Below are positions 32,000 to 41,639 of a DNA stretch of 64,000 nt, one piece after another. This stretch comes from Desulfovibrio sp. An276. Lineage in GTDB: Bacteria > Desulfobacterota > Desulfovibrionia > Desulfovibrionales > Desulfovibrionaceae. The position numbers and the translations under genes are program-made. The stretch spans positions 1 through 64,000 of the forward strand of contig NZ_NFJC01000017.1 of NCBI RefSeq assembly GCF_002159665.1. Reading direction: 5' to 3'. Every line of letters begins with the position of its first letter. The first letter of the stretch is position 1. Below the pieces are notes generated by a model. The model did no database searches and had not been told where the DNA came from. It worked only from the letters and a program-made list of their open reading frames with translations.

Positions 32000-33376
32000 A
32001 TGCCAGATGCCCTTAAGGACTACCAACAACGAGTTATTGATAAACTGTACGGGAAGAAGAGTCCACGTGGTGTTATCGCCTATCACTCTACGGGTTCTGG
32101 CAAGACCTACACAGCACTGTCAGCTCTAAGCAAGGCTCTGCAAAATAAGGATGACCGAGCCCTATGGATTGCTCCGGCCTCACTCACCACGAACTTCGAA
32201 AAGGAGCGCGTGAAGCATGGCCTGCAATATCCGGGCAAGGTCGATGTCTACAGCTACGAGAAGGCCCGTAACCTCGCAGACAAGCTCAAAGACACTAGGT
32301 ACAAGCTGATAGTTCTTGATGAGGCACACAAACTGAGAAACAGCGGCACATCACTCACTTCTCGTCTAAAACCTGTTCTTGACAACTCAGATAAGGTTCT
32401 CATGCTTACCGGGACTGCCGGATACAACCACCCATCGGACATGATGAGCCTCATATCACTGATGGACAGTGATGCAAAAGTTCCCCGTGACCGTAAAGAG
32501 TTTATCAGCAACTATGTTGACGATGACAAGTGGAAAATCAAAAATCGTCCCAGATTGAAGAATATTCTCGACAGATACATTGATGTGTACGAGACTCCCA
32601 AGGACAGCGCTGACTTTCCTCGTATATACCGCAAGGTTATAGACACAGAAATGTCTCCTCACCAGGTAGAGTTGTACAGGTATCTTGAAAACAAAATACC
32701 TTCGCCGCTACGCAAAAAGGTTCGCAACAATCTGCCCATGAGCCTACGGGAAGCCACCAATCTCAATGCCTTCTCGACTGGCATCCGCCAGGCTTCCAAC
32801 TCCATATCTCACCATCAGGTCAATGCTGACCCGTTCGACAGCGAAAAACTTAGAGTTGCTGCTGACCGCATGGCCAGAGCCGCCAATAAGACAGACAACT
32901 TCAGAGGTGTTGCATACTCAAACTTCCTTGATGCTGGCATTCTTCCCTACGAGAAGATACTGCAGAAACACGGACTGAAACCTATTGTATTTACTGGTGG
33001 GCTAGATGCAGAGCAGAAAAAGAAACTCGTTGCTGATTACAACACCCCTGGTGGGAAGAAAATTCTGTTGTTGTCCTCATCTGGTAGTGAAGGACTTGAC
33101 CTCAAAGGGACAAGGCTTCTGCAGATACTGGAGCCACATTTTAATAGATCCAAGATACAGCAGGTTGAGGGGCGCGGAGCCCGATACCATTCACATATAG
33201 ACCTGCCTGAAGATCAACGAAATATCACCATCGAAGAATATCACTCCAAGCTTCCGCCCAGGATGTGGCAAAAGCTTCTCAATACAAGAGATACTTCGAT
33301 AGACGAATACCTTGCCGCAATCTCTAATATGAAACAGCAACTTACAGATGATATGAGGGGCTTGGCTAAAAAATGA
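32000..33376 (+). CDS. SF2 helicase, viral transcription-factor-like
   Basis: 458 aa. GVIAYHSTGSGKTYTALSAL (motif I), WIAPASLTTNFEKE (Ia), LIVLDEAHKLRN (DEAH box), MLTGTA (III), LLLSSSGSEGLDLKG (V) and QQVEGRGARYHSH (VI). The short form and motif style recall the poxvirus/giant-virus early transcription factor and termination helicases. It sits between portal and RNA polymerase genes, four bases after the portal stop, so a transcription-linked or virion role is plausible. Confidence 0.78.
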   Translation: MPDALKDYQQRVIDKLYGKKSPRGVIAYHSTGSGKTYTALSALSKALQNKDDRALWIAPASLTTNFEKERVKHGLQYPGKVDVYSYEKARNLADKLKDTRYKLIVLDEAHKLRNSGTSLTSRLKPVLDNSDKVLMLTGTAGYNHPSDMMSLISLMDSDAKVPRDRKEFISNYVDDDKWKIKNRPRLKNILDRYIDVYETPKDSADFPRIYRKVIDTEMSPHQVELYRYLENKIPSPLRKKVRNNLPMSLREATNLNAFSTGIRQASNSISHHQVNADPFDSEKLRVAADRMARAANKTDNFRGVAYSNFLDAGILPYEKILQKHGLKPIVFTGGLDAEQKKKLVADYNTPGGKKILLLSSSGSEGLDLKGTRLLQILEPHFNRSKIQQVEGRGARYHSHIDLPEDQRNITIEEYHSKLPPRMWQKLLNTRDTSIDEYLAAISNMKQQLTDDMRGLAKK

Positions 33377-33693
33377 GCGATGTAGCTACAGTAACAGACG
33401 ACAAGCTTGAGGGATTTGGTAATCCCTTCTCTTCCAGATATACGGAAGCACCATTCCCGAAGGATACAGTTATCAAGATGTACACTGGAAATCTGTCCGA
33501 CCCAGGCGATTGCGCTATAGCCGAGTACATACTCACGAAATCCCTGCGCTGTGGTGGATACCTGAACAAACCAGGAGACATAGCTGTATTCGAGCGCACA
33601 GGCACATTCGACAAGATGGGCGACTACCACATCTACCTGTACTACGCCATGCTGCCTGAGCAAGAGAAAAAGGCTGAAAGTAATGCCCAATAA
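33373..33693 (+). CDS. Hypothetical protein (106 aa)
   Basis: Overlaps both neighbours by a few bases. Contains GNPFSSRYTEAPFPKDTVIK and a Tyr-rich C-terminal part. Unrecognised; given its place directly before the RNA polymerase gene it may be a structural or polymerase-associated protein. Confidence 0.6.
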   Translation: MSDVATVTDDKLEGFGNPFSSRYTEAPFPKDTVIKMYTGNLSDPGDCAIAEYILTKSLRCGGYLNKPGDIAVFERTGTFDKMGDYHIYLYYAMLPEQEKKAESNAQ

Positions 33694-36600
33694 TGTCTCT
33701 ATTCGCAAGATAGTTGCCTACCCATACGAGATCCGCAATGCCATCCACGAAAAGGTAGCAGCGGCCATCAAGAGCAAGTTTCCTGTAGAGGGTGAGCGGT
33801 ATACAGCTGATGTTTCCAATGTAGAGGCTGTCTTCGGTGAAATCTCCCACGACCAGCAGAAGAAGGTTGTGCTGACCAAGGGCAACAAGAACTCTCGCAT
33901 ATATGGCGACCTCACCATAACCGACAAGAAGACCGGCAAGGTTGTCGCAACATTTAAGAAATACCTGCTGGCTACGCTGCCCTACTACACATATCGCTAC
34001 ACGATGATGGTAGACGGCAACGAGTATTCGGTAGTCTCACAGATGCGCACAAAGTCTGGTGTCTATACCCGCAAGAGAGGCAACGATGAACTCGAAAGCG
34101 CCTTCAACCTGGAGAAGGGAGCGAACTTCAAACTGCTCATGGACCCCAAGACAGGTATCTTCAAGATGGACATCCTCGGGTCCACATTTCCTGTGTTCGC
34201 TTTTCTGGACATACTCGGCGCCAAGCGAGCCGATGAGGAAAACGCCATCGGGACCGAGCTTTGGCAGAGGAATCGTGAGGCAGCCACAGAATCCCAGATA
34301 GCGAAGGCTCGCAACCTTCTCTTCAACAAGCTGGTACGCTACAAGGATACCGGGCCAGACGAGCACATCAATTCCGCCGAAAAGGACGAAGCCATCCGTG
34401 GATATTTTGCCAACACGAAGATGGACCCGGAGACCACAAAGGTAACTCTTGGTATTCCGCAAACATCTGTCGGTGTCGTAACCATCCTGCGCGCCATGCG
34501 CAAAATCATGGATGTCTACAAAGGCGAGGCTGATGTTGACGAACGAGATCATCTGGAGTTCCAGAAAGTCTACGGTGTGGAGGATCTGCTCGCCGAAGTA
34601 ATCGAGAAGTCGAAAGAGATAGGCCCGAAGATAAAGAAGGCGCTGGACACTTTCGAGCTGAAGCATCCGGAAAAGTTCAAGACGAATTTCAACTCCAGCG
34701 TCTTTTCTCAGCCCATACGCAGCTTTTTGACCTCATCGTCCCTTTCGCGTTTACCCTCGCAAATCAACCCGATGGAGTTCATGGACTCTGCCTCGATCAT
34801 CACGAGGCTTGGCGAGGGGGCTATCTCCAGTGAAAGAGCTGTGCCCTTCTCTACCCGTGGTGTTACCTACTCAAGCGCCGGCCTTATCGACCCTATCGCA
34901 GCGCCTGAATCCTTCAAGGTTGGTATTGACGTGCACGCTACCATCAATGCCGCCAAGGGATCTGACCACGAGTTCTACAAGAAACTGCGTGACTGCAAGA
35001 CAAATCAGATAGGTTACCACAGAGCTATCGATCTGTACGACAAAAGGGTTGGCTTCCCTGACCCCAAATACCTCAAGAACAAGAAGCGTGATGATATCGT
35101 CTATGCCACCTACCGTGGTGATCTGGTAAAGTGCAGACGCTCCGAGCTGGATTACCAGATAGACGATCCAGCAGATCTTACCAGCTTCACCACCAACAGC
35201 ATACCCTTTATGCCCAGCAACCAGGGCAACCGTTTGTTGATGGGTGACAAGCATGTGCAGCAGGCTCTGCCCCTGGAGGATCCAGACGTTCGTCTCGTAC
35301 GTACAAAATCGGATTCATTCCGGGATGGTAGCGTGCTCAGAGAGCTTGGCTACGGCACTGTTCCCGTGGCGCCTGCCGATGGGACAGTTACCAGGGTGGA
35401 CGAGGACTTTATCTATATAAAGGACACCACAGGGAAAACATGGCCGGTAGATTATGTAAAGGACATGCCGCTGGCCTCAAAGACGTTCCTCACCAATACC
35501 GTCACGGTAAAAGTTGGAGACAAGGTAACGAAGGGGCAACCTCTTGCCAATTCAAACTTCTCCAAGGATGGCTGGCTGACAACAGGCAAGAACCTGCTGG
35601 TTGCGTACATGCCCTACAAGGGCCTGAATCACGAAGACGCCATTGTGGTGAGCGAAGCTGCCGCGCAAAAGATGACCTCCATCCATGCCAGCAAGATATT
35701 CGTTCAGATTACCCGCAACATGATCCTCGGCAAGGACCACTACACTGCTGCCTTTCCTACCAACTTCACTACAGAGCAACTCGCGAATCTGGATGCGGAT
35801 GGTATCGTAAAGAAGGGCACGAAGGTACATGAGGGCGATCCGCTGGTGCTGGCCATCGAGTCCAATACGGACAGCCGTATCAACCAGATCCTGGGCAAGC
35901 TCAACAAATCCCTTATGCACCCGTACAGGGATCTGGCGGAGAAGTACGAGGATCATTACGAGGCTGAAGTCACCGATACCTTCAAAACGGACAAGCTCAT
36001 CACTGTTGTCCTCAGAATGCGCAAACCCCTGCAGATAGGCGACAAGCTTGCCGGATCCTATGGCAACAAGGGCGTGTGCTCTGTCATTGTGCCCACCGAC
36101 AAGATGCCCAGGGATGAGGAAGGCAGGCCGCTAGATCTGGTGCTCACCTCTGCTGGCGTTATCTCGCGCATCAACCCTGCCCAGACTTTGGAATCTGCCC
36201 TTGGAAAAATAGCCCTCAAAACCGGAAAGGCATACGACATAGAGAACTACTCGATGCCTGATGCCGTCGAGTTCGTAAAGAACGAGATGAAGAAGAACGG
36301 CGTCAAGGACAAGGAAACGCTGTTCGACCCTGAGACGGGCAAGAAGATTCCCGGTGTCTTCGTCGGCGTGCAGCACATGCAAAAGCTCTTCAAGACGACC
36401 GATACCAACTTTGCGGCTCGCGGTATTGAAGGTGGCTATGATCAGGATGAAGTTCCCACAGGCAGTGGAGCAACCGGACCGAAAGGTATGGGCGGTATGG
36501 AAATCAATGCCCTGTTGGCCTCAAATGTACGAGCTCTGCTCCGCGAAGGAACCATGCTCCGCAGCTCGAAAAACTCCGACTTCTGGCGAGCGTTCCAGTC

Positions 36601-38092
36601 CGGAGCCACGCCGAACTTCCCCACCGAGAAGAAGACTTTCACCAGATTTCTGTCCATTCTGAAGCAGGCTGGCATCAACGTTGAGCGCAGGGGTGACGAA
36701 CTGGTTGCCGCTCCGCTTACCGACAAGGATATCGAGAAGCTAAGCAGTGGCGAGCTCAAGACAGCAAAAAGACTTGATGCCGTTGACCTTCAGCACCCCT
36801 CAAAGGACGGCCTGTTTGACGAGGCCATCTTTGGTGGTCTTAAGGGAACCAAATGGGGACACATCACCCTCCCCGAACCTGTAGTCAATCCCGTCTTCGA
36901 GGGAGCGGCACGCAGGTTACTTGGGCTCTCCTCCAAGGACTTTGAGGAGCTTTGCCTGGACAAGGGCGGCAAGTACATAAAGGACAGGCTGAACGCCCTT
37001 GATATCAAGGAAGAACTGAAGAAAGCCGAGGACGCTCTCCATAACAATCAGGTAAAGAAGACTGAACTTGATGATATGGTCAAGCGTGTAAAGACACTCA
37101 GAGCCCTTGACCAGAACAACATGAAAGCCGGAGACGCCTACGTTCTGACAAAGTTCCCTGTAACGCCTCCCATACACAGACCCGTTGTCATCAGCCGAAC
37201 TGGTGACATTATGAGCGGTGATACCAACGACTTCTACAAGGACCTGGTTCTCCAGAGCAACAGCTTCAAGGATGTCCTGAAAGCCGGTCTTGACCATGAT
37301 GACATACGCAAGGAGCGAGAGGCACTGTACAAGCGTATCGGCGAGATTACCGGTATGCTTGCCCCCGATAGCGCCATGCAGAGAAACCGTAATGTGAAGG
37401 GCGCTATCAAGTTTATCGCCGGAGATGTTCCAAAGTCTGGATACTTTTATAAAAAATGTATCTATGGCCGCATGAATATGTCTGGTCGAGCCACAATTTC
37501 GCCTGATGTCTCATTAGGACTGGACGAGATTGGACTTCCCGAAGACATCGCCTGGGGTATGTACAAGCCATTTGTTATTCGAGAGATGTCTCGTATGGGG
37601 TACTCCATGGCCGATGCAGAAGAGGCCATCGAACAGCGAAACGATGTGGCAACCAAGATATTGCAGGCCGAGCTGGAAAAGCGTCCTGTAATTATGAATC
37701 GTGCTCCTTCACTGTGGCGACATTCTATGGTTGCTGCAAAGCCGTTGCTCCGCAAAGGCAAAAACGTCTGCGTCAACTCAATATGGGAAAAGGGCCTCAA
37801 CGCAGACTACGATGGTGATGCCGTCAACATTCATGTTCCTGTTACAGACGAGGCCGTGGAAGACGCAAAGAAGCTGTTCCCATCTCACCAGGTATTCAAC
37901 GACAAGGTACCGAACGCTATTGTGCAATCTCCCACCAGAGAACCAATCATAGGTCTGTACAAAGCAACGGCAAATATCGGAAAACCAAAGCCTGCTGGAG
38001 CAAAGATACACAAGTTCGCTAATGTTGAAGCTGCGTGGAAAGCGTACTACGCTGGTGAACTCAAGCTTACAGATTATGTGGATATAGGATAA
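33683..38092 (+). CDS. RNA polymerase beta fused to N-terminal part of beta'
   Basis: 1469 aa multisubunit-type RNA polymerase chain. Beta motifs: GLNHEDAIVVSE (about 647), GDKLAGSYGNKG (about 786) and MGGMEINALLASN. Beta' motifs follow in the same chain: YGRMNMSGRATIS (about 1262), NRAPSLWRHSM and the catalytic NADYDGD (1373-1379), which binds the active-site magnesium. The chain stops about 90 residues later, so bridge helix and trigger loop are absent and must be encoded elsewhere. No FLAP/zinc finger is evident. Lies in an operon with portal and SF2 helicase, suggesting a virion-packaged or late polymerase. Confidence 0.9.
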   Translation: MPNNVSIRKIVAYPYEIRNAIHEKVAAAIKSKFPVEGERYTADVSNVEAVFGEISHDQQKKVVLTKGNKNSRIYGDLTITDKKTGKVVATFKKYLLATLPYYTYRYTMMVDGNEYSVVSQMRTKSGVYTRKRGNDELESAFNLEKGANFKLLMDPKTGIFKMDILGSTFPVFAFLDILGAKRADEENAIGTELWQRNREAATESQIAKARNLLFNKLVRYKDTGPDEHINSAEKDEAIRGYFANTKMDPETTKVTLGIPQTSVGVVTILRAMRKIMDVYKGEADVDERDHLEFQKVYGVEDLLAEVIEKSKEIGPKIKKALDTFELKHPEKFKTNFNSSVFSQPIRSFLTSSSLSRLPSQINPMEFMDSASIITRLGEGAISSERAVPFSTRGVTYSSAGLIDPIAAPESFKVGIDVHATINAAKGSDHEFYKKLRDCKTNQIGYHRAIDLYDKRVGFPDPKYLKNKKRDDIVYATYRGDLVKCRRSELDYQIDDPADLTSFTTNSIPFMPSNQGNRLLMGDKHVQQALPLEDPDVRLVRTKSDSFRDGSVLRELGYGTVPVAPADGTVTRVDEDFIYIKDTTGKTWPVDYVKDMPLASKTFLTNTVTVKVGDKVTKGQPLANSNFSKDGWLTTGKNLLVAYMPYKGLNHEDAIVVSEAAAQKMTSIHASKIFVQITRNMILGKDHYTAAFPTNFTTEQLANLDADGIVKKGTKVHEGDPLVLAIESNTDSRINQILGKLNKSLMHPYRDLAEKYEDHYEAEVTDTFKTDKLITVVLRMRKPLQIGDKLAGSYGNKGVCSVIVPTDKMPRDEEGRPLDLVLTSAGVISRINPAQTLESALGKIALKTGKAYDIENYSMPDAVEFVKNEMKKNGVKDKETLFDPETGKKIPGVFVGVQHMQKLFKTTDTNFAARGIEGGYDQDEVPTGSGATGPKGMGGMEINALLASNVRALLREGTMLRSSKNSDFWRAFQSGATPNFPTEKKTFTRFLSILKQAGINVERRGDELVAAPLTDKDIEKLSSGELKTAKRLDAVDLQHPSKDGLFDEAIFGGLKGTKWGHITLPEPVVNPVFEGAARRLLGLSSKDFEELCLDKGGKYIKDRLNALDIKEELKKAEDALHNNQVKKTELDDMVKRVKTLRALDQNNMKAGDAYVLTKFPVTPPIHRPVVISRTGDIMSGDTNDFYKDLVLQSNSFKDVLKAGLDHDDIRKEREALYKRIGEITGMLAPDSAMQRNRNVKGAIKFIAGDVPKSGYFYKKCIYGRMNMSGRATISPDVSLGLDEIGLPEDIAWGMYKPFVIREMSRMGYSMADAEEAIEQRNDVATKILQAELEKRPVIMNRAPSLWRHSMVAAKPLLRKGKNVCVNSIWEKGLNADYDGDAVNIHVPVTDEAVEDAKKLFPSHQVFNDKVPNAIVQSPTREPIIGLYKATANIGKPKPAGAKIHKFANVEAAWKAYYAGELKLTDYVDIG

Positions 38093-38098
38093 CAGTAT

Positions 38099-38842
38099 AT
38101 GGGATTGAAAGACGATAAAACCAACGTTGAAATAGCGCAGACCGCAACGATTGGTGTAGGGGCATATTATGGCGCTCGCGCTGCTGGGCGAAAGACTGGT
38201 AGATACGTAACACGTAATATGGTCAACCCAGGCAAGGACCTTGAACTGTCCACGAGGGACATCAAGAAAGTCTACGCTACACTCAAGGCAGACAAGAAGG
38301 ATATCCGGGTAAAAAGCGTTCTTGATCCGACATCGCGTGTACCTGCTCCACACTACAATCCTGAAACAAACACTGCCCACATTAGGAATACGGCTGACGC
38401 AGCGCACGAGCTCGGCCACGCCACCAGTATTCTTAATCCCAAAAACAAGAGTTTGCGTCTGTTTTCAGCCAAGATAACCGCTGGAATCGGACATCATAAT
38501 GCCGGTCACATTCGTGGAGCCACTGGGTTTCTGCGTGGACTTGAAGGTAAGGATAACGATTCCGGTGATTACAGCCTTGCTGACAACTTCGCCAGGGTAG
38601 CGACCGGTCTCGGAATGTTTGAGGAAGGTCAGGCATCCGTACGAGGCTACAACGCTCTTCGCAAGGTGAAAGGCTCTGAGTTCGCCAATCGTTCGGCTAA
38701 AAAAATCCTCATCCCTGCCTACGCCACCTATGTAGCCAATGCGGCCATAAACCATTTCGCTATGCCACGCATCGGGAATGCGTTTGGCCAGGCGGTAAGA
38801 AAAATAAAAGAGGAGTTGATTCCAAAAACTTCCAAAAAATGA
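38099..38842 (+). CDS. Putative zinc metallopeptidase
   Basis: 247 aa. Contains AAHELGHATS, the HExxH zinc-binding signature, about residue 101, and a hydrophobic C-terminal segment near AAINHFAMPRIG. An N-terminal small-residue stretch (ATIGVGAYYGARAAG) could be a membrane segment. Could be a prohead or lysis-related protease. Starts six bases after the RNA polymerase stop and is followed by a terminator. Confidence 0.6.
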   Translation: MGLKDDKTNVEIAQTATIGVGAYYGARAAGRKTGRYVTRNMVNPGKDLELSTRDIKKVYATLKADKKDIRVKSVLDPTSRVPAPHYNPETNTAHIRNTADAAHELGHATSILNPKNKSLRLFSAKITAGIGHHNAGHIRGATGFLRGLEGKDNDSGDYSLADNFARVATGLGMFEEGQASVRGYNALRKVKGSEFANRSAKKILIPAYATYVANAAINHFAMPRIGNAFGQAVRKIKEELIPKTSKK

Positions 38843-38870
38843 AAGTTTAAGGAATCAATTCCTCAAAAAT

Positions 38871-38905
38871 AAAAGGGGCAGCATTTTTATGTGCTGCCCC
38901 TTTTT
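38871..38905. terminator. Bidirectional terminator
   Basis: AAAAGGGGCAGCA pairs with TGCTGCCCCTTTT, T-run on both strands. It separates the convergent metallopeptidase and rtcB genes. Confidence 0.88.
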
Positions 38906-38922
38906 AATTTATCTAAATGCCC

Positions 38923-40026
38923 CTACCCGGCCTTGAAACTGTACACTGGCTTGATGACCTTTACCACATCAGCAGTTGGACCAATGTTGGCAAGTATATT
39001 GTCCATGCCCTTGTAGGCCATCGGACTTTCGTCCAGAGTTGTCTGCTTTACTGAGGTTGAGTACACACCGGCCATTTCTCGCTGAAACTCTGCCATGCTC
39101 AACTTCTTCTTGGCCTGACTCCTGCTCATAATCCTGCCTGCGCCGTGGGGAGCCGAGTAATTCCAGTCTGCATTACCCTTGCCCCTGCAGATAAGGCTGC
39201 CATCTCGCATGTTGATTGGTACAAGGAACAGCTCATCCTTCTGTGCAGACACTGCGCCCTTGCGAAGAATCATGTTCTTCATGTCGATGTAGTTGTGAAT
39301 TGTGGTGAAGTTGTTTGTGGGCAACGCTTCCATGCCGAACATATTGAACAGTATACTCCTGACAATTGTCTCTCTGTTCAGCACTGCGTATTCCTGAGCG
39401 ACACGCATATCATTGAGATATGTGGTAAATGCGGAGTCCGTCAGATACGCCAACTCCTGTGGTACCTTGGCGCTGCACTGTTCGATAGCCAACTGCTGGT
39501 AGTAGTTGGCTATCTGCAAACCAAGATGCCTGCTGCCGGAATGCACAACCAGATACAGAGATCCCTCTTCATCCTTGTCGATCTCGATGAAATGGTTCCC
39601 ACCACCGAGAGTACCGACACTCTTGGCAGCCCTGTCCATATCCACATGGTCTTTGCATACAAGTCCATCAAGCATGTCCTGCACTTCAGGGCATGGAACA
39701 TGATCATGTATGGAAAAGCCCGCTGGTACATACTTGCGGATAACCTGGTCCAGCTTCTCAAAATCAAGGTCCACTGCGCCAAGATTCACGACAAACATTC
39801 CGCAGCCGATATCCACTCCGACAAGATTGGGGACTACCTTATCGGTAATCGTCATGGTAGTACCGATAGTGCAGCCCTTGCCTGCATGGATATCCGGCAT
39901 CAGCCTGATACGGCTACCTTCAGTGAACTCCTGGTTACACAAGAGCTGCACCTGCTTGATGGACTCACCGTCCACCTCATCTGTAAATATCTTTGCTGTT
40001 GAGTACTTTCCTGTTATCTCTATCAT
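38923..40026 (-). CDS. rtcB: RtcB-type RNA ligase
   Basis: 367 aa. RtcB signatures: MPDIHAGKGCTIGTT, VGVDIGCGM (Mn-binding Asp and Cys), GTLGGGNHFIEI, HSGSRHLG, SAPHGAGRIMSRS with the guanylylated His and DESPMAYKGM. It joins RNA 2',3'-cyclic phosphate to 5'-OH ends, for example broken tRNAs. GGAGG precedes the ATG. In phages it can undo host anticodon-nuclease defences. Shorter than E. coli RtcB (408 aa) but all motifs are present. Confidence 0.92.
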   Translation of the reverse strand: MIEITGKYSTAKIFTDEVDGESIKQVQLLCNQEFTEGSRIRLMPDIHAGKGCTIGTTMTITDKVVPNLVGVDIGCGMFVVNLGAVDLDFEKLDQVIRKYVPAGFSIHDHVPCPEVQDMLDGLVCKDHVDMDRAAKSVGTLGGGNHFIEIDKDEEGSLYLVVHSGSRHLGLQIANYYQQLAIEQCSAKVPQELAYLTDSAFTTYLNDMRVAQEYAVLNRETIVRSILFNMFGMEALPTNNFTTIHNYIDMKNMILRKGAVSAQKDELFLVPINMRDGSLICRGKGNADWNYSAPHGAGRIMSRSQAKKKLSMAEFQREMAGVYSTSVKQTTLDESPMAYKGMDNILANIGPTADVVKVIKPVYSFKAG

Positions 40027-40047
40027 TTCGTACCCTCCTCTACAAAA

Positions 40048-40269
40048 CTATTGATGCGGTATCAAAGTAACAGGCTTACCGTCATTGTCAAAGACAGCAA
40101 TATACTTGTCCTTGTCAATCTCCACTACCTTGTAGTTCATCACTTCGTGCGCCGGGAACACCGGACTCTCATCATCCTTCGGCGTAGCCCCACGAACGTG
40201 TACGTTTATGCGTACCTTGCAGAAGCACAGAATGATAAACACAATTATTAATAATACTGTTCCAACCAT
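40048..40269 (-). CDS. Small membrane protein (73 aa)
   Basis: N-terminal membrane helix MVGTVLLIIVFIILCFC, then a soluble tail with NYKVVEIDKDKY and a strand pattern ending in TLIPHQ. I use the internal ATG with AGGAGG seven bases upstream; the longer reading overlaps the next gene. Function unknown. Confidence 0.65.
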   Translation of the reverse strand: MVGTVLLIIVFIILCFCKVRINVHVRGATPKDDESPVFPAHEVMNYKVVEIDKDKYIAVFDNDGKPVTLIPHQ

Positions 40270-40270
40270 T

Positions 40271-40495
40271 TTAATTCCTCCTAAGATCCAATATGTCTCC
40301 GTCACTATTATATGTTATGCGATATGTCTTTTTAGATAATGTTACAAATATATGTGGCATTCTAGAAATTAGCTTTCTGCGAACTTCTATTTTCTTCTCG
40401 ATTTCTTCATCCTGACTTGATGTGAATAAAATGTAAGCAGCCGTAATACCGATGCCAATCAATACAGCAAATATAAAGTCAATAACCACTGTCAT
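40271..40495 (-). CDS. Small membrane protein (74 aa)
   Basis: One N-terminal membrane helix (VVIDFIFAVLIGIGITAAYI), then a basic/charged cytoplasmic tail of about 45 residues. Ends one base before the preceding reading begins. Function unknown. Confidence 0.6.
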   Translation of the reverse strand: MTVVIDFIFAVLIGIGITAAYILFTSSQDEEIEKKIEVRRKLISRMPHIFVTLSKKTYRITYNSDGDILDLRRN

Positions 40496-40498
40496 ATA

Positions 40499-40651
40499 TC
40501 AACCTATTGATTTTATTGCAAAATGTATGGCAAGGTATAGTGCGCATATGCATGCAACTACATCAAGTATATCATACACTTTATTTACGAAAATTTTCCA
40601 TGAACTCTGTATCAAAAGGACAACAGCTGCTATTGTAGCAATTACATACAT
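40499..40651 (-). CDS. Small membrane protein (50 aa)
   Basis: MYVIATIAAVVLLIQS helix, short basic loop (WKIFVNKVYD), second helix LDVVACICALYLAIHF. AGAGGTAC precedes the ATG. Two-helix hairpin; holin-like in size only. Too short for many gene finders. Confidence 0.6.
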   Translation of the reverse strand: MYVIATIAAVVLLIQSSWKIFVNKVYDILDVVACICALYLAIHFAIKSIG

Positions 40652-40664
40652 AGAAGTACCTCTA

Positions 40665-40874
40665 TTATCCTGCCAACCTACCAGCCATTTTAGCTGTAAA
40701 CAGCAATGTGAACATCAACACGCAAAATATAGGTGCCAGCACAAGCCAGACGTTAAGGAGTTTTTCAGCATCACGTTCCGAGTGAATAATATTGACGTAC
40801 CCTATTGTCATCCCTAGCACCGTGATTACCAAAAACAGTATGCCTGCTACGATAAGTCCTATATCCCACCACAT
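40665..40874 (-). CDS. Small membrane protein (69 aa)
   Basis: Two hydrophobic helices (LIVAGILFLVITVLGMTIG and WLVLAPIFCVLMFTLLF) separated by a charged loop (SERDAEKLL). Overlaps the upstream gene by 16 bases. Size and topology would fit a holin, but no lysis gene is adjacent. Confidence 0.6.
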   Translation of the reverse strand: MWWDIGLIVAGILFLVITVLGMTIGYVNIIHSERDAEKLLNVWLVLAPIFCVLMFTLLFTAKMAGRLAG

Positions 40875-41383
40875 ATCTTCTCGTATTCCTCGCGGTTTAC
40901 CTCACGCATAAACAGCGGGCCTATTGGTCCATCGGTTTTGTCTTCAACAGGAACAATAGCCAGTATTCTTCCGTCCCAGTATCCAGCAGACGCATTATAT
41001 ACGCATTCGTTTTCTACATCGACGTAGTGGAAGTAGTTCCAGTTGAGTTCCTTAAGTATGTACTTCGATATATCAAAACTAAGGTCCTGGTCTATCTCAA
41101 GACGGGCAATAAGCTTCAATCCCTCAAGCGTTTTCTTTGAAGGTCTGTACAGATACTGTCCTGTTTCCTCACACATTCCATCAAATTTCAGCGCCTCATG
41201 TTCGACAGGTCTACTGTAGGCAAAGATAGCCACCTTGTTGTCATCAAATCTGAAGCGCTCAGGAGAGCAATAGTCCGCTATAAGGCGCTCGCACGCTTCC
41301 TTGTGCTTTAGATTCAGGTACGTAGCCTTGTAGTACAAAAGATCGTTGTACTTCCCTTCACCAACATAGTACTGGTATTCCAT
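40859..41383 (-). CDS. Hypothetical protein, paralogue of 41.6 kb gene
   Basis: 174 aa. The segments YRPSKKTLEGLKLIARLE, FDISKYILKEL and PLFMREVNREEYEKI match positions in the 169 aa protein two genes upstream. AAGGAGG precedes the ATG. Soluble, acidic; unrecognised family. Confidence 0.65.
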   Translation of the reverse strand: MEYQYYVGEGKYNDLLYYKATYLNLKHKEACERLIADYCSPERFRFDDNKVAIFAYSRPVEHEALKFDGMCEETGQYLYRPSKKTLEGLKLIARLEIDQDLSFDISKYILKELNWNYFHYVDVENECVYNASAGYWDGRILAIVPVEDKTDGPIGPLFMREVNREEYEKICGGI

Positions 41384-41637
41384 CAGATACCCTCCTTGTT
41401 TTGTGTCTTGAGCTGCTTAACGCCATCTAGTACCTTGCGCACTTTTCGATACGTCTCCGGCCCGTTTCCTACAGCCATCCCCAGGCGCACACCATCGAGG
41501 TACTCCCTGGCTATCTCTTCGATAGCCTCAATGGCTGACTTTCCGCTCCGCATACGCTCAAGTACAAGCGCCAAGCCCTCGGCACGGTAGCCTATGATCT
41601 CAAGCGTATAATACCAGTCTCCGGTATCGCACAGCAT
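41383..41637 (-). CDS. Hypothetical protein (84 aa)
   Basis: Between two paralogues, sharing one base with the next gene's start. Sequence YTLEIIGYRAEGLALVLERM and a helical middle. GAGGG lies before the ATG. Unrecognised. Confidence 0.6.
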   Translation of the reverse strand: MLCDTGDWYYTLEIIGYRAEGLALVLERMRSGKSAIEAIEEIAREYLDGVRLGMAVGNGPETYRKVRKVLDGVKQLKTQNKEGI

Positions 41638-41639
41638 TG

